Shown here: positions 58,079 through 64,000 of the stretch, in pieces | How positions within the stretch are numbered: position 1 is the stretch's first letter | How the letters are laid out: each line of letters begins with the position of its first letter | NCBI GenBank assembly: GCA_034422115.1 | Contig: DAOUJW010000009.1 | Coordinates: 181,825 to 245,824, forward strand | Origin: DAOUJW01 sp034422115 | GTDB taxonomy: Bacteria > Chloroflexota > Dehalococcoidia > Lucifugimonadales > UBA2985 | Length of the DNA stretch: 64,000 nt | Direction of reading: 5' to 3' | Notes under the pieces: generated by a model | The model's input: only the letters and a program-made list of their open reading frames with translations | Told to the model about the DNA's origin: nothing | Databases searched by the model: none | Program-made: the position numbers and the translations under genes

Positions 58079-58543
58079 TCAGCCCTTGCCGCGACCTCGA
58101 CCGTTCCTGGAGTTGGCGTGCATCGCTTCCCTGGAGAGCAGCACCTGGCACGGGGCGTTCTTGAGAATGTAAGGGGCGGTCTCTCCCATGCTGAAGGAGC
58201 CGAATCGCCTCTTGTAGCTCATCTGCATAACTATGAGCTCCGCCTCGCGCTCCACGGCTTCCTGAACAATTGCCGGGCCCACGTCCCTGGCCTGGAGCAG
58301 CGTAGCCTCCACTGAGCACCGCAGCTCTCTTCCCAGGTGCTCCAGGTGGTTCAGCACCCGCTCCGCCTTGGAAGTCTCCTCAGAGATCTCAGCATCCAGC
58401 GGCAGGTCTCGTCCCACCTGGATTACGTATACGGCGTACACCTTTGCCTTGCCGTTGCCCTTGACAATCTCGCTGGCCAGCCGCAACGCGTCATCGTCAC
58501 AGCCATTGCCGTTTACGGGTATCAGAATCTTGTCTGGATTCAT
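58079..58543 (-). CDS. Universal stress protein (UspA family)
   Basis: 154 residues. Starts NPDKILIPVNGNGCDDDALRLA and has the C-terminal region LIVMQMSYKRRFGSFSMGET, then APYILKNAPCQVLLSREA. The ATP-binding G-x2-G-x9-GS/T motif is only partly recognisable (RFGSFSMGET), so nucleotide binding is uncertain. The chain ends in a basic tail RNGRGRGKG. Usp domains commonly accompany K+ and Na+ transport genes. Confidence 0.85.
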   Translation of the reverse strand: MNPDKILIPVNGNGCDDDALRLASEIVKGNGKAKVYAVYVIQVGRDLPLDAEISEETSKAERVLNHLEHLGRELRCSVEATLLQARDVGPAIVQEAVEREAELIVMQMSYKRRFGSFSMGETAPYILKNAPCQVLLSREAMHANSRNGRGRGKG

Positions 58544-58631
58544 GTTCTATTCGGGGCGCCCCTGATTTAGTGCGAGATTATACGCTCAAACCGCTTGCGT
58601 ATCAAATCCGGGACGGAGTGGAGGGTCTCTG

Positions 58632-59309
58632 TCAGGAGCCATTCATAGGTTTCAGTGTCCGCAGCTTCTCCACCTGCTCATCCCTTCCCGCCAGGACCAG
58701 AAGGTCTCCCTTCCTCAGCCTGTCGCCCTCATTCGGCGCCAGGGTGACGTCCTTGCCGCGCTTTATGGCAATAACCGCCACGCCGTACTTGTCCCTCACT
58801 CCACCCAGGCCGGCCTCCTTCAGGCTCATGCTGGCCAGCGAGTCCGGCACCCTTATCTTGCTTATGCCGAACTCCGGGGTCAGGTCCATGTACTCAAGCA
58901 CGTCCGGGTTGAAGAGGCCGTGGGCCAGAAGCTCTCCCATCTCCTGCTCCGGGTAGATCACCTTGTGCACGCCAATCTTCTCCAGGGTGTTGCCGTGAAG
59001 CAGGTCCTTGGCGCGGGCTACTATAAGCGGGACGCCCAGCGTGGTCAATAGCACAGAGCTCATGAGGCTGACCTGCATGTCCTCACCAACGGCGACAATC
59101 GCGGCATCAAAGTTGGGCGCTCCCAGCTCCCTGAGTGTGGTCTCGCTGGTGGCGTCGCCCTGGACGCTGTAGGTAATCTGCCCCATGTTCTCCTGAACAA
59201 TCTTCTCGTCCGTGTCTATGCCCAGCACGTCATACCCCGATTGGTACAGGGTATGGGCAACGCTGGCCCCGAACCTGCCAAGACCTATGATCATCACCGA
59301 CTTAGCCAT
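58632..59309 (-). CDS. ktrA: KtrA-type K+ uptake regulatory subunit
   Basis: 225 residues. RCK_N MAKSVMIIGLGRFGASVAHTL with acidic VLGIDTDEK, IVAVGEDMQVSLM, then VIYPEQEMGELLAHG and a TrkA_C domain (PDSLASMSLKEAGLG... RLRKGDLLVLAG). This matches KtrA/KtrC, the ring-forming gating subunit of KtrB. It lies 11 bases after the ktrB-like gene. Confidence 0.92.
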   Translation of the reverse strand: MAKSVMIIGLGRFGASVAHTLYQSGYDVLGIDTDEKIVQENMGQITYSVQGDATSETTLRELGAPNFDAAIVAVGEDMQVSLMSSVLLTTLGVPLIVARAKDLLHGNTLEKIGVHKVIYPEQEMGELLAHGLFNPDVLEYMDLTPEFGISKIRVPDSLASMSLKEAGLGGVRDKYGVAVIAIKRGKDVTLAPNEGDRLRKGDLLVLAGRDEQVEKLRTLKPMNGS

Positions 59310-59320
59310 GTCGTCTTTCC

Positions 59321-60742
59321 TTATCCTATTTTAACTCTTTCCTCGGCGTAGCGATAGGGAGCAGTTTCTTCTCGCTGCGCCAGCACCAGGGCCAGGGTCA
59401 GAGGCCCCACCCTGCCAAGGAACATGGTCAGGATGATGATGACTCTGCCCAGCTCCGACAGCTCGCCGGTTATGCCAGTGGACAGCCCCACAGTGGCGAA
59501 GGCCGAGACCGTCTCAAACAGAATCTGGATGAATGGGAAGCCCTCGCTGATGGTGAGGAAGAAGGACACGGCAAAGACCATCGCCATTCCCAGGACAAGC
59601 ACCGCCAGCGCTCGATAGATCTGGACTTCGGGTATCTCCCTGCCAAAGGCCGTCACGTACGTCTTGCCGCCTATGGAGGATAAGACCGCCACCAGAAGCA
59701 CTGCAAAGGTGTTCACCTTTATGCCGCCCGCGGTGGAAGCGGAGGCCCCGCCAATGAACATCAGGCCAACTGTGAAGAATTCACTGTGCTGCTCCATTGC
59801 CTCAAAGTCCACCGAGGTGAACCCCGCCGTCCTTCCGCTGACTGCCTGGAACATTGCGTTGAGCACCTTGTCGCCGAAGGCCATTGGCCCCAGGGTGGCG
59901 GAGTTGCCGTACTCAGCCACCAGTATCACTCCTGTGCCCACAAGAATCATGGCTATGGTGGCGGTAACCACCAGCTTGGAGTCAAGGGTGTATCGCGTGA
60001 ATCTCCTGTAGCGCACCATGTCCACCAGCACGCTGTAGCTCAGCGTTCCCAGGATTATGAGGAGGGTCATGGTCAGCAGTATGGCGTAGTCCTGCTGAAA
60101 GCGGCTCAGGCTCTGGGAGTCCGGGAATATGACAAACCCGGCGTTGTTGAACCCTGACACCGCGTGGAAGCTAGCCTGCCAGAGGGCGGTGGACACGGGG
60201 AACTCGCTGTACAGCCTGGCAAACAGGAGCAGGAACCCCACCACCTGTATCGAAACGATGGTGAACACGATGTACCGGGTCAGCCTGACCAGACCTCCAA
60301 GCTGGTTGACGCCCAGGGTCTCCCTCATCAGCAACCGGTTGGACAGGGTTATGCGCTGCCCGATGATGATGAGAAGGAAGGTCGCGCTGGTCATGATGCC
60401 CAGCCCGCCTGTGAAAATCAGGAGCATGATTATGAGCTGCCCGGTGAAGGTCCAGTAGGTTGGTGTGTCCACCACCACCAAGCCGGTTACCGTAACCGCG
60501 GACGTGGCGGTGAAAAGGGCGTCCGTGAAGGGCGTCATCTCCCCGCCTGTGTTGGTGAAGGGCAGAAGCAGGAGGCCGGTCCCCACGCTAATCAGAATGG
60601 CGAATCCACCCAAAAGCAGGTATGGAGAGCCAAAGTTCTTGGCGGGAACCCTGGGAGAAGGCGCCTCTATGCGAAGCGGCCTTATCTCCTCCTCTCGGGG
60701 GTGACGTACTACGCTGTCCCCCGGCCTGGGACGCCACGACAT
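59321..60742 (-). CDS. ktrB: TrkH/KtrB-type K+ transporter
   Basis: 473 residues with a ~35-residue Pro/Arg-rich cytoplasmic N-terminus. Four P-loop repeats carry the selectivity Gly: SAVTVTGLVV, SGFNNAGFV, SGRTAGFTSVD and SAFATVGLSTG. Each repeat has the M1-P-M2 pattern; the flexible loop of M2C lies around GGASASTAGGIKVNT. It takes up K+ coupled to Na+ or H+ with KtrA. First gene of the cluster. Confidence 0.93.
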   Translation of the reverse strand: MSWRPRPGDSVVRHPREEEIRPLRIEAPSPRVPAKNFGSPYLLLGGFAILISVGTGLLLLPFTNTGGEMTPFTDALFTATSAVTVTGLVVVDTPTYWTFTGQLIIMLLIFTGGLGIMTSATFLLIIIGQRITLSNRLLMRETLGVNQLGGLVRLTRYIVFTIVSIQVVGFLLLFARLYSEFPVSTALWQASFHAVSGFNNAGFVIFPDSQSLSRFQQDYAILLTMTLLIILGTLSYSVLVDMVRYRRFTRYTLDSKLVVTATIAMILVGTGVILVAEYGNSATLGPMAFGDKVLNAMFQAVSGRTAGFTSVDFEAMEQHSEFFTVGLMFIGGASASTAGGIKVNTFAVLLVAVLSSIGGKTYVTAFGREIPEVQIYRALAVLVLGMAMVFAVSFFLTISEGFPFIQILFETVSAFATVGLSTGITGELSELGRVIIILTMFLGRVGPLTLALVLAQREETAPYRYAEERVKIG

Positions 60743-60944
60743 CTGCGAAATCCTACCTTCTGTTCACTAGCAATTCAGAAACCGGATTCTTGGAAGCAGG
60801 TCAGTATGCAGCCGGGGGCCTTGAAGTAAGCGACAGGGGAATCCTGGACTATTGTCGTAGCCATTGCGTAAGGGGATTCTATAACCGCGAACCCTGCCAG
60901 TCAACAATATTGGGAATGACCTCAAGCCAAATCCTGCTACCCAA

Positions 60945-61268
60945 CTACTGCAAAGGCGAGTAGTCCGTGGGCCTGAGTATGCGGTTGGTTATCCGGGCCA
61001 CCAGCGGCCCCTCGCTCTCCGTCGCGGCGAAGGCCTCCGCCCGCTCCGGGTCCGCCCGGAACGCGCTCCACGCCCGTTCCCGCTGGCCGAGGTCCTCGAA
61101 GGCCAGAATATAGACCAGGGTGTTGCTTGTGCCCACGTCCTCTGTCCAGTAACCGATGGACTTCAGCCCGTGCTTCTCAAACAGCTTGAGCGTGACGTTG
61201 GCAAACCTCTGGTTGAGGGCCGCCAGCTTCCCCGGCATAGCCTCGTATGTCCTGATCTCGTAAATCAT
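60945..61268 (-). CDS. NIPSNAP family protein
   Basis: 107 residues from the ATG at 61268, preceded by AGGAGG. MIYEIRTYEAMPGKLAALNQ, LKLFEKHGLKSIGYWTEDVG, LVYILAFEDLGQRERAWSAF form a ferredoxin-like dimeric barrel typical of NIPSNAP/DUF family proteins. An upstream in-frame extension is only repeat-derived. Function unclear; these often sit near catabolic genes. The gap 60743-60944 before ktrB holds nothing recognisable. Confidence 0.85.
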   Translation of the reverse strand: MIYEIRTYEAMPGKLAALNQRFANVTLKLFEKHGLKSIGYWTEDVGTSNTLVYILAFEDLGQRERAWSAFRADPERAEAFAATESEGPLVARITNRILRPTDYSPLQ

Positions 61269-61293
61269 AGCGCGTCCTCCTGACAAAAGTGTC

Positions 61294-61350
61294 GTTCCTG
61301 CGAAAGCAGGAACCTCTATCCCACTCATAGATTCCTGCTTCCGCAGGAAT
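61294..61350. repeat. Pair of short hairpin repeats
   Basis: GTTCCTGC-gaaa-GCAGGAAC (61294-61313) and ATTCCTGC-ttcc-GCAGGAAT (61331-61350) in the gap between ruvB and the NIPSNAP gene. Confidence 0.7.
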
Positions 61351-61392
61351 GACGGGATGATGAAATAGCGCCGTCCGGCGGCGGCAATTTAG

Positions 61393-62427
61393 CTACAGCA
61401 GCCTGCCCTGCTCTCTCAGCCCCAGGCTTGCCATTGCCGCCTCGCCTATCTTGCGGCCGCCCGGCGTCCTCAGCACAAAGCCCATCTTGAGCAGGTAAGG
61501 CTCCACCACGTCCATCAGCGTCTGCACCTCCTCGTTGACCGTGGCCGCCAAGGCGTCAATGCCAACCGGCCCGCCCTTGTAGTTCTCGGCAATGGTGGTC
61601 AGGTACAGCCTGTCCAGCCTGTCCAGCCCGTCCTTGTCCACGCCCTCCCTTGTTAGGGAGGAGTCCGCAATCTCCCTGGTGATGACGCCTTTGGCCTTCA
61701 CCTGGGCGTAGTCCCTCACCCGGCGAAGCAGGCGGTTGGCGACTCTTGGCGTTCCCCTTGACCTGCCCGCTATCTCCTCGGCGCCGTCCTGGTCGATGCC
61801 CACGCCCAAGATGGCCGCCGACCGCATCACGACCTTTGTCAGCTCCTCCGGGGAGTAAAAGTCCAGGTGGTATATCATCCCGAAGCGGTCCCTCAGCGGA
61901 GGCGTGAGAAGGCCGGCCCTGGTAGTAGCGCCGATGAGCGTGAACCGCTTGAGTTGGAACGGCAGCGTCTTGGCGTAGGCCCCCTTGCCGTAGATGAAGT
62001 CGACCTGGAAGTCCTCCATAGCGGAGTACAGGTACTCCTCAACCGCGTGGGGCAGTCGGTGTATCTCGTCTATGAACAGGGCCTCGCCAGACTCCAGGTT
62101 GGACAGGATCCCCACTATGTCAACCGGCTTCTCCAGCGCCGGGCCGGAGGTGTGGGTTATCTCCGCGCCCATCTCACGGGCGATGATATGGGCCAGGGTG
62201 GTCTTGCCCAGGCCGGGAGGGCCGTGAAAGAGCACGTGGTCAAGGGGCTCCTGCCGCTTCCTGGCCGCGCTGATGGCGATGTTCAGGCTGTCGGCCACCT
62301 GCGACTGGCCCACGTACTCCTCAAGGGTGCGGGGACGCAGGCTCCATACGGCGCTATCCTCCTGGTTTGCGCCGTCTTCCGGGTCAGGGTCTTGCGGCTC
62401 CCCTTTTAGCGTCTTCTGTCTGGGCAT
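61393..62427 (-). CDS. ruvB: Holliday junction branch migration helicase RuvB
   Basis: 344 residues. LRPRTLEEYVGQSQV, Walker A HGPPGLGKTTLAHI, Walker B LFIDEIHRL, sensor 1 IGATTRAGLLTPPLRDRFG, and a winged helix ending GRKIGEAAMASLG. Its ATPase ring drives branch migration with RuvA. Last of ruvC-ruvA-ruvB, 7 bases after ruvA. Confidence 0.98.
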   Translation of the reverse strand: MPRQKTLKGEPQDPDPEDGANQEDSAVWSLRPRTLEEYVGQSQVADSLNIAISAARKRQEPLDHVLFHGPPGLGKTTLAHIIAREMGAEITHTSGPALEKPVDIVGILSNLESGEALFIDEIHRLPHAVEEYLYSAMEDFQVDFIYGKGAYAKTLPFQLKRFTLIGATTRAGLLTPPLRDRFGMIYHLDFYSPEELTKVVMRSAAILGVGIDQDGAEEIAGRSRGTPRVANRLLRRVRDYAQVKAKGVITREIADSSLTREGVDKDGLDRLDRLYLTTIAENYKGGPVGIDALAATVNEEVQTLMDVVEPYLLKMGFVLRTPGGRKIGEAAMASLGLREQGRLL

Positions 62428-62434
62428 AGCTGAC

Positions 62435-63073
62435 TCACCCGCGCTCCAGCCTGAAAACCTCTCTCAAGAGTCCCTGGGAGTCGTTAGCCGACGGGCTGCT
62501 CTTGGCCGCCGCCGCCACCTTTTCCCTGGCCTCGGAGCGGCGGTGTCCCAGGTTCACCAGCACGTTTACCACCTCCTCTTTGACGTCCATGTGCCGGTTG
62601 TCCGCAGGGCCGGGGACGGTGGCGTACCCCTCGTCCCTCAGCAGGGCCCACTCGGCCACCTTGCCCTTGAGCGTGGCGACCATCTTGTCCGCCGTCCGCT
62701 TGCCTATGCCCGGCATTCGCACCAGCAGGCCGGTGTCGCCGTCCTCAATGGCCTTGGCGATGGTGGACACGGAGAAGACCAGGGCGCGGGATGCCGTGTT
62801 CACGCCCACGTCCTCAACCTGGAGCAGCATCTCAAAGAAGGTGCGCTCCGACTCCTTCTTGAACCCCACCAGCACCGGCTTGGGCTGCCTCTCCGAGGCG
62901 TGATAGTAAATCTCCATCTCAACCTCGTCGCCCTCCCCCTTCTCCTCCTCCACCAGAGAGCGCAGCACGAAGTAGGGAAGAAGCAGCTCGTAGCCCACGC
63001 CGCCCACGTCCAGCACCACCCTAGCCCCTTCCTTATCGATGCGCCTCACAACGCCCTTAAGATAGTTAATCAC
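62435..63073 (-). CDS. ruvA: Holliday junction DNA helicase subunit RuvA
   Basis: 212 residues. N-terminal OB fold MINYLKGVVRRIDKEGARVV and GVGYELLLPYF, the HhH region VEDVGVNTASRALVF ... RMPGIGKRTADKMVATLKGKV, and a C-terminal RuvB-binding helix bundle (NVLVNLGHRRSEAREKV). It holds the junction as tetramers. Confidence 0.97.
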   Translation of the reverse strand: MINYLKGVVRRIDKEGARVVLDVGGVGYELLLPYFVLRSLVEEEKGEGDEVEMEIYYHASERQPKPVLVGFKKESERTFFEMLLQVEDVGVNTASRALVFSVSTIAKAIEDGDTGLLVRMPGIGKRTADKMVATLKGKVAEWALLRDEGYATVPGPADNRHMDVKEEVVNVLVNLGHRRSEAREKVAAAAKSSPSANDSQGLLREVFRLERG

Positions 63074-63088
63074 AGGCTATTCCACGCA

Positions 63089-63610
63089 CTAGCGCTTGCG
63101 CGCGCTTGCAAGAGCTTTCAAGGTCATGTCGTTTCCCGCGGCCATCTGCCAGTGACAGATAGCCAGGGCCAGGGCGTCCGCCACGTCGTTGGGTTCAGGC
63201 GGCTCGGACAGCCTCAAGCGCGCCTGGATCGCCCTCTGCACCTGGGACTTGGCGGCCCTGCCGCTGCCGGCCAGGCACTGCTTGACCCTGGTGGAAGCGT
63301 AGCTGAAGACTGGCACGTCGCTCCGGGCCGCCGCCAGGCATATCACGCCCCGCGCGTGGCCCATAATGACGGCAGTTGCGGGATGGGCGTAGTGAGAGTA
63401 GACCTCCTCCAGGGCCAGCGCCCCGGGCCGGTACTCTGACAGCACCTCGTTCATGCCGTCGTAGAGGGAGGCCAGCCTCTTCTCCAGCGCGTCGGAGGAG
63501 GGGCCGCACTTGATGGCGCCACCTTCCAGCAAGCTCATCCTGCTGCCTTTGATCTGGATAACCCCGTACCCTGTGGTGTGCAGGCCAGGGTCCACTCCCA
63601 GAATATTCAT
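63089..63610 (-). CDS. ruvC: Holliday junction resolvase RuvC
   Basis: 173 residues from the ATG at 63610, which has GGGGTGA 5 bases upstream; a GTG at 63619 lies inside that site. Catalytic acids: Asp7 in ILGVDPGLHTTGYG, Glu in LALEEVYSHYAHPAT and the Asp pair in EPNDVADALALAICH. It cuts Holliday junctions moved by RuvAB. First of the operon. Confidence 0.97.
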   Translation of the reverse strand: MNILGVDPGLHTTGYGVIQIKGSRMSLLEGGAIKCGPSSDALEKRLASLYDGMNEVLSEYRPGALALEEVYSHYAHPATAVIMGHARGVICLAAARSDVPVFSYASTRVKQCLAGSGRAAKSQVQRAIQARLRLSEPPEPNDVADALALAICHWQMAAGNDMTLKALASARKR

Positions 63611-63734
63611 ATCGTTCACCCCGGCTGAGGCCCTACTGAGTCCATTCTATGTACCTTGTCTTGGAGCGTCAAGGAGAGGAGGAGGCAAGCTGCGTCAATT
63701 GCTGAATTCATCTGGCGATACGCCGAGAGGTGGA

Positions 63735-63762
63735 TTGACATGACGTTAATAGTGGGTATAAT
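63735..63762 (+). promoter_or_regulatory. rRNA operon promoter
   Basis: TTGACA (63735-63740), 16-base spacer, TATAAT (63757-63762): both boxes perfect. Transcription would start near 63769, ~38 bases before the mature 16S 5' end, an unusually short leader. Confidence 0.85.
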
Positions 63763-63806
63763 AGGCTTGGCATAGCACCTTAACAACTGGATAGTGGAAG
63801 GAAGGT

Positions 63807-64000
63807 TCTTAAGCGAGTTTGATCCTGGCTCAGGACGAACGCTGGCGGCGCGCCTAATGCATGCAAGTCGAACGGTCCCTTGGCCTCCGGGCCTCTGGGA
63901 TAGTGGCAAACGGCTGAGTAACGCGTAAGGGACCTGACCCCGGGTGAGGGATAACCCATCGAAAGGTGGGCTAATACCTCGTACGCTCCCCCGCTGCATG
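63807..64000 (+). rRNA. rrs: 16S ribosomal RNA (5' fragment)
   Basis: Contains the universal GAGTTTGATCCTGGCTCAGG ACGAACGCTGGCGG block followed by CTAATGCATGCAAGTCGAACGG, AACGGCTGAGTAACGCG and the V1-V2 region. The mature start is placed by alignment of GAGTTTGATC to E. coli positions 9-18. The gene continues past the right edge. The CATGCAAGTCGAACGG form with a TAATGCATG context fits Chloroflexota. Confidence 0.95.

Noticed and set aside
63807..63830. Unusual 16S 5' end versus the 27F primer
   Set aside because: Only the terminal base differs (C for A) in this stretch; that is ordinary lineage variation and would hardly affect priming.

Overview
The window is GC-rich bacterial chromosomal DNA, almost certainly from the Chloroflexota and most likely a Dehalococcoidia/SAR202-type lineage. 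Three things point there, though none is proof: the first ~190 bases of a 16S rRNA gene at the right edge; a giant PMT plus DUF2298 membrane glycosyltransferase fusion; and a gene mix of coenzyme F420 ligase, HemQ, SpeD/SpeE, DUF5679 and KtrAB-like proteins. Many genes start with GTG or TTG. Two families of dispersed inverted repeats fill most intergenic gaps, as in many environmental Chloroflexota genomes.

Layout. 1-0.4 kb: the 5' end of hisF and a small coiled-coil membrane protein. 0.7-4.4 kb: a large secreted S-layer-like protein behind a leader with a possible pseudoknot. 4.9-7.0 kb: an accessory operon of one retropepsin-like protease and four HEPN/PaREP1-like proteins, part of it recently duplicated. 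7.2-12.6 kb: a transcription/translation operon nusA-ylxR-infB-rbfA-truB, then a tiny DUF5679 protein. 12.6-16.6 kb (minus strand): PHP phosphoesterase, methyltransferase and prfA-prmC. 16.7-20.4 kb: mfd behind an in-frame lysine-rich small ORF. 20.4-22.6 kb: HAD hydrolase, then brnT-brnA-comF. 22.7-27.8 kb: glyoxylate shunt aceB-aceA with a nearby LysR regulator.

27.9-35.5 kb holds tRNA-Pro, a VOC protein, gamma-carbonic anhydrase, MBL and alpha/beta hydrolases, speD-speE, an unusual A-type Fe-S carrier, and hemQ divergent from cofE. 36-43.3 kb holds a crotonase, a second retropepsin-like protein, two CoA-ligase alpha-type paralogues on either side of vapBC, and a DUF4177/PA-IL-lectin-like protein. 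43.4-49.4 kb holds rsmD-coaD, arsM, a TIGR00725 protein overlapping enolase, and gap. 49.5-51 kb is a compact minus-strand locus of a PD-(D/E)XK-type nuclease, a small partner protein and two related micropeptides. It is divergent from the giant glycosyltransferase (51.1-55.5 kb). 56-60.7 kb holds pheA and a K+ uptake cluster (ktrB, three RCK-type proteins, UspA). 61-63.6 kb is ruvC-ruvA-ruvB. A strong promoter then drives the rRNA operon that runs off the window.

Most of the window is core housekeeping. The candidates for something undescribed are the nuclease/micropeptide locus at 49.5-51 kb, the HEPN array at 4.9-7 kb, the MITE-like repeat family with GAGACC ends, and the S-layer leader. 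All functions come from reading the sequence and from family knowledge; no search was run.
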